DNA from: Lactiplantibacillus songbeiensis
GTDB lineage: Bacteria; Bacillota; Bacilli; Lactobacillales; Lactobacillaceae
Assembly (NCBI RefSeq): GCF_005405125.1
Contig: NZ_BJDL01000003.1
Span: 59,806 to 123,805 of the forward strand
Direction of reading: 5' to 3'
Length of the DNA: 64,000 bases
Position 1 is the stretch's first letter, and the number at the start of each line of letters is the position of its first letter. Shown in pieces: positions 25,193-32,353 of the stretch. The notes under the pieces were generated by a model that saw only the letters and a list, made by a program, of their open reading frames with translations, was not told the DNA's origin and did no database searches. Both the position numbers and the translations under genes were made by a program.

Positions 25193-26138
25193 GGGCCGAC
25201 ACCTCCTTGTGATGATTGAGCCGTTTGAATGAGAGTTCCCAGTTGCCGAGGAGACCAGTGGGTTTGAAAATCATAATCAGAATTAGGGCGAGTGAATAAA
25301 TAATCATCCGTAGCGTCCCGAAGTTTTGCAAAATCGTATCGAGTGCCCCTAGGACAATGGCGGCGACAAATGTACCAGTGATACTGCCAACCCCGCCCAA
25401 GACAACGATAATCAGAATAGCGATGGAGGCCATAATGTTGAAGTCACTGGGGGCAATCGTTTGGATATAAGCTGCGTGCAACGAACCGCCAATTGCGGCC
25501 GTGGCGGCACCAAAGACGAAAGCGGCGAGTTTCCAACGAGTGGTGTTGATCCCCATTGCTTCGGCGGCAATTTCATCTTCGCGAACGGACATGACCGCGC
25601 GACCGCCGCGACTGTGGATGAAGTTGACGGTCACAATTGTGGTGACACACATTATGGTGTAGACGGTCGCCCAAGATGCTAAGGCTGGGATATTGAACAA
25701 GCCGGCCGCGCCGTTGGTAATTTTTAAATTATTGATCAGAATCCGAATGATTTCGGCGGCACCCATAGTGGCGATAGCGAGGTAGTCCCCACGTAATCTC
25801 AGGGTAGGAATGCCAACGATTAGAGCGGCGATAATGGCGACGAAGATACCAACAATCATCGAAAGATAAAAGCCCAACGGTGTGGCGATACTCTGGGTGA
25901 TAATGCCAGTCGCATAAGCCCCAATCGCCATAAAGCCCGCGTGACCCAGTGAGAATTGACCAGAAAAGCCGATAATCAGATTCAAGCCCGTCGCTAAGAT
26001 GACGTTAATCCCGATGGTGACCAACATGTTTTCAATAAAGGTATTCACTAACCCGGCGAATTCAGCGGCATCGATGACGACAAAGCCTAAAATCATCACC
26101 CCTAACCAGACGGCGTTAGCTTTTAGCGTTGTTTTCAT
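25185..26138 (-). CDS. livM: Branched-chain amino-acid ABC transporter permease LivM
   Basis: A 317-residue membrane protein with about eight to nine helices. LivM-type landmarks are the segment NLIIGFSGQFSLGHAGFMAIGAY (given here interrupted: NLIIGFSGQ then LGHAGFMAIGAYA) near residue 55, the cytoplasmic loop SRGGRAVMSVREDEIAAEAMGIN (SVREDE is the coupling motif) near residue 175, and ADx-IL-x-FGTLR near the end. It follows livH after 10 bp with an AGGTGATC ribosome site and overlaps livG. With LivH it forms the transmembrane channel for Leu, Ile and Val. Confidence 0.92.
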   Translation of the reverse strand: MKTTLKANAVWLGVMILGFVVIDAAEFAGLVNTFIENMLVTIGINVILATGLNLIIGFSGQFSLGHAGFMAIGAYATGIITQSIATPLGFYLSMIVGIFVAIIAALIVGIPTLRLRGDYLAIATMGAAEIIRILINNLKITNGAAGLFNIPALASWATVYTIMCVTTIVTVNFIHSRGGRAVMSVREDEIAAEAMGINTTRWKLAAFVFGAATAAIGGSLHAAYIQTIAPSDFNIMASIAILIIVVLGGVGSITGTFVAAIVLGALDTILQNFGTLRMIIYSLALILIMIFKPTGLLGNWELSFKRLNHHKEVSAHE

Positions 26139-26148
26139 GACTGATCAC

Positions 26149-27027
26149 CTACACTTTCTCTTTGACATTTTTACCAAAAATCCCGGCTGGCAAGACGAGT
26201 AAAATCACGATTAAGACGACATACACGACGGCGTCTTTATAAGCAGAAAGGCCAATTGCTTGAACGGCAGTCTCCAAGAGGCCAATGATGAACCCGCCTA
26301 AGGAAGCCCCCGGAACGGAACCAATCCCACCAATGACGGCGGCGACGAAGGCTTTGATCCCCGGTGTCATCCCCATTAGTGGATCAATCGAGTTGTAGTA
26401 CAAGCCGATTAACACCCCCGCGGCGCCCGCCATCGCCGAGCCTAAAGCAAAGGTAAATGAAATCGTGTGATTCAAATTAATGCCAACAAGTTGGGCGGCG
26501 GTCGGGTCAACGGAGACGGCCCGCATGGCTTTGCCCATTTTAGTTTTTTTAATAATCAGTTCCAGGATTAACATCAACAGGCAAGCTGTTACTAAAATCA
26601 AGACTTGAATGTTAGAAATCCGCATCCCGGCAAAGTGCCAAGTGACGGTCTTAATAACTTGGGGAAAGTTGCGGGTGTTAGCGGTAAATAAGTAAGACAT
26701 CCCATTTTCCAACAAGAAGGAGACCCCGATGGCGGTAATCAAGGCGGTGATCCGCGGCGAGTGGCGTAGGGGACGATAGGCGATGGCTTCAATTACCACG
26801 CCAACTAAGGCACAAAATACCATGGCTGAAAGTAGCGCGACAATGAAGTTGACATGCAACACATTGATCACGTAATAACCCCAAAAGGCGCCGAGCATAT
26901 AAATGTCGCCATGCGCGAAGTTAATCAGCTTGATAATGCCGTAAACCATCGTATAGCCAAGTGCTAATAAGGCGTAGATACTGCCTAATGAAAGGCCATT
27001 AATTAATTGTTGTCCGATTGTCTGCAT
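26149..27027 (-). CDS. livH: Branched-chain amino-acid ABC transporter permease LivH
   Basis: A 292-residue membrane protein with about eight helices. It opens with the LivH hallmark QLINGLSLGSIYALLALGYT followed by MVYGIIKLINFAHGD. The coupling loop is GKAMRAVSVDPTAAQLVGI near residue 165, and GGIGSVPGASLGG lies near the C-terminal third. AAAGGTGA precedes the ATG by 8 bp. It is 22 bp downstream of livJ. It is the second half of the permease dimer. Confidence 0.93.
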   Translation of the reverse strand: MQTIGQQLINGLSLGSIYALLALGYTMVYGIIKLINFAHGDIYMLGAFWGYYVINVLHVNFIVALLSAMVFCALVGVVIEAIAYRPLRHSPRITALITAIGVSFLLENGMSYLFTANTRNFPQVIKTVTWHFAGMRISNIQVLILVTACLLMLILELIIKKTKMGKAMRAVSVDPTAAQLVGINLNHTISFTFALGSAMAGAAGVLIGLYYNSIDPLMGMTPGIKAFVAAVIGGIGSVPGASLGGFIIGLLETAVQAIGLSAYKDAVVYVVLIVILLVLPAGIFGKNVKEKV

Positions 27028-27049
27028 ATGATGGTCACCTTTCTAACGG

Positions 27050-28243
27050 CTATTGCACGTTGTAAGTTTGTTTAACGATCCCTTGGGTCAACTTTTCAAC
27101 CACGATTGACTTTTCAGGATTGTGCTTTTTGTTCATCGTGATGGTCCCAGTGACGCCCTTGAAGTTCTTAAGCTTGGCGAGACCGTCAGCGATTTTAACC
27201 GAGTTCGCCGATTTTTCGTTTTCAATCGCTGCCTTGATCATGTAGACCGAGTCATAAGCCAACGCTGAGAAGGTCGGTGCGGTGGTCTGATACTTGGCTT
27301 GGAAGGCTTTCAAGAAGTTGGCCGCAGTAGGATTAGTAGCACCAGACTTCGTGGAAAATGGTGTTGTGTAATACACGTTCGTTGCATTGTGGTTACCAGC
27401 GATCTTAGCCAACTTAGCATCGGCCATGCCGTCGCTACCGATGATTGGCACATTAATGCCAGCTTGGCGGGCTTGCTTGATAATCAAGCCAAGTTCGGAA
27501 TAGTAGCCAGGCGCATAAATGGCATCAACCTTTTTATGCTTCAAGGACGTCAAGATCGCGTTGAAATCTTTGTCGCCTTCTTGGAACGTTTGACTGCTGG
27601 CAACCGTGCCGGTGTAGGCTTGCTTAAAGGCTTTCGTCAAGCCAGTACCGTAGTCACTGGAATTATCGGTCAAGATGGCCACCCGTTTGGCTTTGAGCGT
27701 CTTGGTCACGAACTTGGCCGCTGATGAGCCTTGGAAGTTGTTCTGATAACAAGCACGAAAAATATAAGGCTGGACGGTGCCGCCCTTTTGCAACGTATAA
27801 CCGGGATCGGTCGCGGAGGGACTGACTGACGGGACCGCGGCTTTAGTCATATTGGGAATTGAGGCAGTCCCAGCATTGGTGGCCGCGGGACCGACGACAG
27901 CCACCACTTTATCGTTATTGACGAGTTGGGCGGCAACCGAGGCGGCAGTCGTATTAGCGGTCTTGTTGTCACGAATGACGAGTTGAATTTTTTTCTTAGT
28001 ACTACCGACTTTAATACCGCCATTTTTGTTAATTTGATTAACGGCCAATTGAATACCTTGTTTTTCTTGGTTGCCATATCCGGCGGCAGAGCCAGAGAGT
28101 TCCATATTGACCCCGATTTTAATCGTCTTACCCGGATTGTTACCCTGACTGGTGCTGGACTTAGCGGTGCTGCAACCAGCTAGCGTCATAGCGATAGTAG
28201 CGAGGGCAGTTAGTTTGATCGTTGTTTGTTCCCATTTTTTCAT
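27050..28243 (-). CDS. livJ: Branched-chain amino-acid-binding lipoprotein LivJ
   Basis: A 397-residue protein with a lipoprotein signal ending LAGC (Cys about residue 24), then a Ser/Thr/Asn linker and a type I periplasmic-binding fold. Conserved pieces are KIGVNMELSGSAAGYG near residue 42 (ligand-loop Ser region), VVGPAATNAGTASIP near 117, and DYGTGLTKAF near 195 (D-Y-G-x-G is family-typical). It captures Leu/Ile/Val (or related compounds) outside the membrane for LivHMGF. It is the first structural gene of the operon and lies behind a leader peptide and attenuator, so expression should rise when charged tRNA-Leu is scarce. Exact substrate preference is inferred from family and leader. Confidence 0.92.
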   Translation of the reverse strand: MKKWEQTTIKLTALATIAMTLAGCSTAKSSTSQGNNPGKTIKIGVNMELSGSAAGYGNQEKQGIQLAVNQINKNGGIKVGSTKKKIQLVIRDNKTANTTAASVAAQLVNNDKVVAVVGPAATNAGTASIPNMTKAAVPSVSPSATDPGYTLQKGGTVQPYIFRACYQNNFQGSSAAKFVTKTLKAKRVAILTDNSSDYGTGLTKAFKQAYTGTVASSQTFQEGDKDFNAILTSLKHKKVDAIYAPGYYSELGLIIKQARQAGINVPIIGSDGMADAKLAKIAGNHNATNVYYTTPFSTKSGATNPTAANFLKAFQAKYQTTAPTFSALAYDSVYMIKAAIENEKSANSVKIADGLAKLKNFKGVTGTITMNKKHNPEKSIVVEKLTQGIVKQTYNVQ

Positions 28244-28312
28244 ATGTAATTCCCACTTTCTTGTTTTGAGGTGACGGCTGTGACGGTATTCTCGATCCTC
28301 CTTTGGACTAAC

Positions 28313-28400
28313 AAAAAGGCCTCATCCACCGTAGTGAATGAGGCCCTAAAAAATAGGTGCTGAAGCCTCATTACCACAATGGGAAAGAAGGGCTCAGCAC
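28313..28400 (-). promoter_or_regulatory. Transcription attenuator of the liv operon
   Basis: On the transcript, segment 1 GTGCTGAGCC (RC of 28391-28400) pairs with segment 2 GGCTTCAGCAC (RC of 28357-28367). The overlapping AATGAGGC (RC of 28365-28372) can instead pair with segment 3 GCCTCATT (RC of 28337-28344). Segment 3 otherwise forms the terminator GGCCTCAT...ATGAGGCC followed by five T (RC of 28313-28345). This is the mutually exclusive 1:2, 2:3, 3:4 layout of ribosome-mediated attenuation. It lies between the leader peptide and livJ. Confidence 0.85.
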
Positions 28401-28426
28401 TTGAATTTTGAGTTGTTAGCTCATGG

Positions 28427-28522
28427 TCAAGTGACCGGGTCCTTCTTAAGTAATAATAAGGCTAAATTTTGAACAGCAAGGGGTGCCAAAATGTTGGTTA
28501 GGTTAGTGGTTAGTTTCATCAT
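28427..28522 (-). CDS. Leu-rich leader peptide of the liv operon
   Basis: A 31-codon reading frame (RC of 28427-28522) with a GCGAGGG ribosome site 6 bp before the first of two ATG codons. It reads MMKLTTNLTNILAPL, then AVQNLALLLLKKDPVT. Seven Leu codons occur, including the run Leu-Ala-Leu-Leu-Leu-Leu (TTA GCC TTA TTA TTA CTT), plus Ile and Val codons. The stop lies about 27 nt before segment 1 of the attenuator. Stalling at the Leu run for lack of charged tRNA-Leu would keep segment 1 covered and favour the antiterminator. It is not a standalone functional protein. Confidence 0.85.
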   Translation of the reverse strand: MMKLTTNLTNILAPLAVQNLALLLLKKDPVT

Positions 28523-28570
28523 AATGGTCCCTCGCTTTCAAAATTTGGTTTGGTTTAGTTGATGTGTCTC

Positions 28571-28599
28571 AGAATAATTAAAAATTGATTAGATGTCAA
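28571..28599 (-). promoter_or_regulatory. Promoter of the liv leader/operon
   Basis: On the minus strand, TTGACA (RC of 28594-28599), a 17-bp spacer and TATTCT (RC of 28571-28576). This places transcription start about 40 bp upstream of the leader-peptide start. Confidence 0.8.
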
Positions 28600-28765
28600 G
28601 GGCTTTTTTAATTTTTGAATGAAAATAATTAATTAGAAAGCTGAATTAATGCGACTTTGACGCTGACTAAATTTTTTTGAATGTGCTAGATCCTACTGAA
28701 ACTAGAATAAATTGGTTGCGTCAAATGAACTAGTCGTTTATGATGTTGATTATAGATATTAAGCT

Positions 28766-28987
28766 TTGATGAGAAGAGTAGTCGACTTGGCACAGAATAG
28801 CGACCGTGGTCTAGTGTAAGCATGGCAGTTGCCAGTTGATGAAGATGAGCTCGGAGCGTCAGATTTGGTGCAAGCTGAATCTGCGGTTAGCCACGTTATT
28901 TGGCTACACAAGTGACTAGCTGGGCTAGTTAGTAAGGTGGTAACACGGGTGGCACTCGTCCTTTCAATTAAGGACGGGTGCTTTTTG
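28766..28987 (+). promoter_or_regulatory. T-box riboswitch ahead of the peptide-binding lipoprotein gene
   Basis: The T-box core AAGGTGGTAACACGG lies at about 28933-28947, followed by the terminator GCACTCGTCC...GGACGGGTGC and TTTTT (28952-28986). The upstream 170 nt contain stem I elements (GATGAGAAGAGTAGT at about 28768, and GGAGC after the specifier region). The specifier region reads TTGATGAAGATGAGC; ATG (Met) or GAT (Asp) could be the specifier codon and I cannot decide. Uncharged tRNA binding should permit read-through into the gene at 29008. Confidence 0.85.
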
Positions 28988-29007
28988 TTTAGAGAGGAAG
29001 TTAGACG

Positions 29008-30630
29008 ATGAAAAAGGGTTGGCAGTTAGGGGCAGTAAGTTTAATCATATTACCAGTATTGGCCAGTTGTGGTTCGCAACCGCGTCAGCAGACAAGTACC
29101 AGAGAAACGTTAAAGCTGATGCAGACGTCAGACTTAACCACGTTGGATAGCACCAATCAAGCCACGTTACCAGAATTTAGCACTTTAGTGAATACAACTG
29201 AAGGGTTGTATCGGTTAAATGCTAAAGATCAGCCAGTTGCGGCGATGGCAACTAAGGTTGTTAAACCGACTAGAAATGGTACGCAGTATGTCTTCCATAT
29301 TCGGAAAGATGCCAAGTGGAGTAATGGTGATCCAGTGTTGGCCAGTGATTTCGAATATGCTTGGAAGCGCGCGATGAATCCGGCAAATAAACCGGTTTAT
29401 ACTTATATTTTTAGCGGCATTAAAAATGCTGATCAGATTAATGCTGGGAAAAAGGCCTATCAAAGTTTAGGCATTGCGGCGACTGGTAAACGGACGCTTA
29501 AGATTACCTTGGACCATCCAATGACGTACTTCAATAAGTTAGTGACGGTGCCAGTATTCTTGCCCCAAGATCAAAAATTCGTGACGAAAGTCGGCACTAA
29601 GCGCTATGGGACTAATGCGACCAATACGGTATCTAACGGGGCTTTCAAGATAACCAAGTGGAGTGGGACTAACGACACGTATACCTTGGTACGTAATAAA
29701 TATTATTATGACCAAAAATCAATTAAATTGAATAAAATTAACTATGTAACGGTTAAAGATTCGAATACGGCGCATAATTTATTTGCCGATAAAAAGCTAG
29801 ATGACGCGACGATTTCTGGGGTGACAGCGAAGAGCTTGCAGACCAATAAGGATATCAAACATGTTCGCAAGGCTTGGACGTACTATTTACAAGTTAACCA
29901 ACGTTCGGGGCAGCCGTTAAAAAATAAAAAGTTACGCCAAGCGTTGTCGTTGGTCATTAATCGCCAACAGCTAACTAAGAATGTATTGGCGGACGGGTCA
30001 AAACCAGCCTCAAGTTTTGTTAGTCCAGGAACGGCGACTGACCCAACCACCGGTAAAGATTTTAGTGCTGAAACGAGTTATGCCACTAACGTTAATCTGG
30101 CGAAAGCTAAAAAGTTGTGGGCAGCCGGCTTAAAAGCGGCGAATATTAAGGGAACGGTCAATTTGCAACTAGTCGGTGATGACCAAGATGTGACGAAAAA
30201 TGTCGCACAATTTGTACAAAAACAAGTTGAACAAAATTTGCCACGGGTTAACGTGACTATTAAGAATGTCCCGGATAAGGGGTTACAATCACTGAAAACG
30301 GCGGGTGAGTTTTCGTTAAGCCAGTGGTACTGGTTAGCCGATTTCGCTGATCCAGTTAATTATCTGGGGGTCTTGCAGACCGGTAATGCCATGAATAGTG
30401 GTCATTTCAGCGATGCCACTTTTGACAAGTTGGTCAATGCCGCCAAGCAGTCGAATAATCAGACGACGTATTGGCGTTATTTGCGTCAAGCTGAGGAGCG
30501 GTTACAGACCCAAACCGGGATTATTCCGTTATACTATGTTAATGAATCACATTTAGTGAACCCTAAGTTGACTGGCGTCCAGTACCATAGTGGTGGGCAA
30601 GCCGATTATACGCGGGCTAGCTTTGAATAA
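29008..30630 (+). CDS. Peptide-binding lipoprotein of an ABC transporter (OppA family)
   Basis: A 540-residue protein, ATG preceded by GAGAGGAAG. A lipoprotein signal ends LASC (about residue 20). The family SBP_bac_5/OppA is shown by the opening LTTLDSTNQATLPEF, the motif YVFHIRKDAKWSNGDPV near residue 95 and DFEYAWKRAMNP near 115, and LRQALSLVINRQQL near 310. Length is normal for OppA. No permease or ATPase follows, so it is an orphan receptor working with a transporter encoded elsewhere. The T-box just upstream ties it to the supply of one amino acid, so the imported peptides probably serve as a source of that amino acid (inference). A thioredoxin-like gene follows after 19 bp in the same operon. 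Confidence 0.9.
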   Translation: MKKGWQLGAVSLIILPVLASCGSQPRQQTSTRETLKLMQTSDLTTLDSTNQATLPEFSTLVNTTEGLYRLNAKDQPVAAMATKVVKPTRNGTQYVFHIRKDAKWSNGDPVLASDFEYAWKRAMNPANKPVYTYIFSGIKNADQINAGKKAYQSLGIAATGKRTLKITLDHPMTYFNKLVTVPVFLPQDQKFVTKVGTKRYGTNATNTVSNGAFKITKWSGTNDTYTLVRNKYYYDQKSIKLNKINYVTVKDSNTAHNLFADKKLDDATISGVTAKSLQTNKDIKHVRKAWTYYLQVNQRSGQPLKNKKLRQALSLVINRQQLTKNVLADGSKPASSFVSPGTATDPTTGKDFSAETSYATNVNLAKAKKLWAAGLKAANIKGTVNLQLVGDDQDVTKNVAQFVQKQVEQNLPRVNVTIKNVPDKGLQSLKTAGEFSLSQWYWLADFADPVNYLGVLQTGNAMNSGHFSDATFDKLVNAAKQSNNQTTYWRYLRQAEERLQTQTGIIPLYYVNESHLVNPKLTGVQYHSGGQADYTRASFE

Positions 30631-30649
30631 AATTGAGGAGGGTGTTATT

Positions 30650-30976
30650 TTGGAACGATTACCAGCGACCAGTAAGGCCGATTTAATGGCAAGGTTAGCA
30701 CAAGGCAACTATATTTTGTATTTTGGGGCGGACTGGTGCCGTGAATGTCAATATATTCGGCCAAAGTTACCCACGATTGAACACAATTTTCCAGCGTACA
30801 AATTCTTGAAAATCGATCGTGATGAGAATACACAATTGTGTTTAGATTTGGAAGTTCGTGGATTACCAAGCTTTGTGGGTTTTCATAACGGCGAGGAAAG
30901 TGGCCGCTTTGTGAATGGCGACTTGAAGACGCAACCAGAAATTGAAAACTGGATTCGTCGTTTGCCAATTAAATAG
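30650..30976 (+). CDS. Thioredoxin-like protein
   Basis: A 108-residue protein with a TTG start 7 bp after GAGGAGGG; a longer frame lies inside the upstream gene. The thioredoxin fold is shown by YILYFGADWCRECQYIRPKL, with a CREC active site (CxxC), then FLKIDRDEN and the cis-Pro segment VRGLPSFVGF near residue 75. There is no signal peptide, so it is cytoplasmic. The active-site dipeptide Arg-Glu differs from the Gly-Pro of true thioredoxins, so redox potential or partner will differ. It probably reduces disulfides or acts in stress. Cotranscription with the OppA-like gene, and therefore T-box control, is implied by 19-bp spacing and lack of a terminator. Confidence 0.85.
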   Translation: MERLPATSKADLMARLAQGNYILYFGADWCRECQYIRPKLPTIEHNFPAYKFLKIDRDENTQLCLDLEVRGLPSFVGFHNGEESGRFVNGDLKTQPEIENWIRRLPIK

Positions 30977-30990
30977 CTGTTTTTTAATAG

Positions 30991-31025
30991 ATCCCTACCG
31001 ATGTGCCTGTCGGTGGGGATTTTTG
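30991..31025 (+). terminator. Intrinsic terminator
   Basis: ATCCCTACCGA pairs with TCGGTGGGGAT (G-T pairs allowed) around an 8-nt loop and is followed by TTTT, after the thioredoxin-like gene. Confidence 0.85.
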
Positions 31026-31113
31026 AAATTTAAAATCCAGCGGTGTTTTGAATTGTCTGTTAATTGGTCGGCATGCTAAGCTTAACTCAATTAAATTATG
31101 GTAGGTGAAACCA

Positions 31114-31470
31114 ATGCAGAAAACCCGGATTATGTTGTATGTCGACAATGTCACGACCCAAGTCAAATTTTGGCAGGATAATTTCAATGCCAAGATCAGT
31201 GAAATTAATTCATTACCCAAAGACTGGCAAAATATCGTTTTAACGCTCTCACCAGAAGTGGAGTTATCATTCTTTCCGAAGTCATTTATTGCAGAATACT
31301 CACCAGAAGTCTTAGGTAACACGCCATCATTAATGCTTTTTAGCTCGGATTTTAAGGCGCTACATGAACAGCTGACAACGGCTGGCGAGATTGTTGATAA
31401 CAATGGCACCTTAACGTTTAACTTTGCTGATCCCGAAGGTAATTATTTTGTAGTTGCGGAAGCAAAATAA
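31114..31470 (+). CDS. VOC (glyoxalase/bleomycin-resistance fold) family protein
   Basis: A 118-residue protein started at the ATG at 31114 after GTAGGTG; a GTG nine bases earlier is in frame. The beta-alpha-beta-beta-beta VOC pattern is seen: RIMLYVDNVTTQVKFWQDNF at the start, ending with the typical FADPEGNYFVVAEA. The usual metal-binding His and Glu are not all evident, so a binding or non-metal role is possible. It is cytoplasmic and monocistronic. Function within this broad superfamily (lyase, isomerase, dioxygenase, antibiotic binding) cannot be assigned. Confidence 0.78.
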   Translation: MQKTRIMLYVDNVTTQVKFWQDNFNAKISEINSLPKDWQNIVLTLSPEVELSFFPKSFIAEYSPEVLGNTPSLMLFSSDFKALHEQLTTAGEIVDNNGTLTFNFADPEGNYFVVAEAK

Positions 31471-31516
31471 TTTTGGGCCCTAAATACAAGTCAATAAAAA
31501 TGCGTTATAATTGTAT

Positions 31517-31530
31517 TGTAAACGATTACA
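31517..31530 (+). promoter_or_regulatory. Perfect cre (CcpA) site at the nitroreductase promoter
   Basis: TGTAAACGATTACA matches the catabolite-responsive-element consensus TGNAANCGNWNNCA completely and sits in a larger dyad TATTGTAAACGATTACAATA. It is a few bases downstream of a TATAAT at 31506-31511, so CcpA binding would block initiation or early elongation. Confidence 0.8.
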
Positions 31531-31551
31531 ATATAAAGGGGCGTATTTTTT

Positions 31552-32208
31552 ATGAGTGAAGCAACTTTAGATAAAGCATTAGTGAATAACGATTTTAAGG
31601 ACATTATGTTTGGCCGGAAATCAGTCCGGAAGTTTGATGCCAACGTTAAGATCTCGGCTGAAGAACTACAAGCGATGATTAGTGAAGCCACTAGCGCACC
31701 ATCAGCTTGCAATTTACAATCATGGCACTTTGTAGTAGCGACTAGTGACGCCGGTAAAGCTAAGGCGAAGTCGGTCTTAATGCCATTCAACTATCCACAA
31801 ATCGATTCGTGTTCAGCGATGGTCTTTGTCCTCGGTGACACGCAATCCCATAAAGTTTATCGCGATGTTTGGAACAAAGCTTGTGATGAAGGCAAGATTA
31901 CCCCTGAAAAACGGGATGAGATTTTCAAGACTTTCCTGCCAATGTATGAAAGCGCTACCCGTGAATTCTTAATCGGCGATGCCACGATTGACAGTAGTAT
32001 GGCTGCGATGCAACTCTTATTGGTTGCGCGGGCACATGGCTATGAAGCCAACCCAATTGCTGGTTATGCTGCCGACAAAGTGGCCACGACCTTTGGGTTA
32101 GATCCGCAGCGCTTCGTGCCAGTGATGGCGGTTGCTATTGGTAAAGCTGAAGAGACCCCGATTGACTCTAATCGCTATGATGCGACGAGTTTAACCGAAT
32201 TTATTTAA
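31552..32208 (+). CDS. Nitroreductase-family flavoprotein
   Basis: A 218-residue protein. The nitroreductase family is shown by GRKSVRKFDANVKIS (FMN-phosphate-binding Arg/Ser-Arg region, about residue 23), SAPSACNLQSWHFVV (about 48), the central dimer helix, and IDSSMAAMQLLLVARAHGYEA (about 145) with a Gly/Ala-rich loop. It is expected to be a cytoplasmic FMN-dependent, NAD(P)H-using dimer reducing nitro or quinone compounds; the natural substrate is unknown. Upstream carries a promoter -10 and a perfect cre site, so glucose repression is likely. It is monocistronic, with a terminator beyond. Confidence 0.88.
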   Translation: MSEATLDKALVNNDFKDIMFGRKSVRKFDANVKISAEELQAMISEATSAPSACNLQSWHFVVATSDAGKAKAKSVLMPFNYPQIDSCSAMVFVLGDTQSHKVYRDVWNKACDEGKITPEKRDEIFKTFLPMYESATREFLIGDATIDSSMAAMQLLLVARAHGYEANPIAGYAADKVATTFGLDPQRFVPVMAVAIGKAEETPIDSNRYDATSLTEFI

Positions 32209-32216
32209 GTTCATTA

Positions 32217-32254
32217 TGATGGCGTCAACGTTGACTTGCGTTGGCGTCTTTTTA
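32217..32254 (+). terminator. Intrinsic terminator
   Basis: GGCGTCAACG pairs with CGTTGGCGTC using two G-T pairs, followed by TTTTT, after the nitroreductase gene. Confidence 0.75.
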
Positions 32255-32264
32255 TTAAGTTTTA

Positions 32265-32293
32265 TTGACATTTTCTAATCAAAAACTCATAAT
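32265..32293 (+). promoter_or_regulatory. Promoter of the aminotransferase gene
   Basis: TTGACA (32265-32270), a 17-bp spacer and CATAAT (32288-32293). A dyad CTCATAATTAAACTTATGAG overlaps the -10 and may be an operator. Confidence 0.78.
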
Positions 32294-32353
32294 TAAACTT
32301 ATGAGAAAAGTCGTGTGCGTGGGTACTCGTTGCGCAAGAGGAGGACTAATTCT

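Noticed and set aside
27299..27724. Plus-strand 141-residue frame inside livJ
   Set aside because: Antisense to a well-recognised gene with full conserved motifs; no supporting signals.
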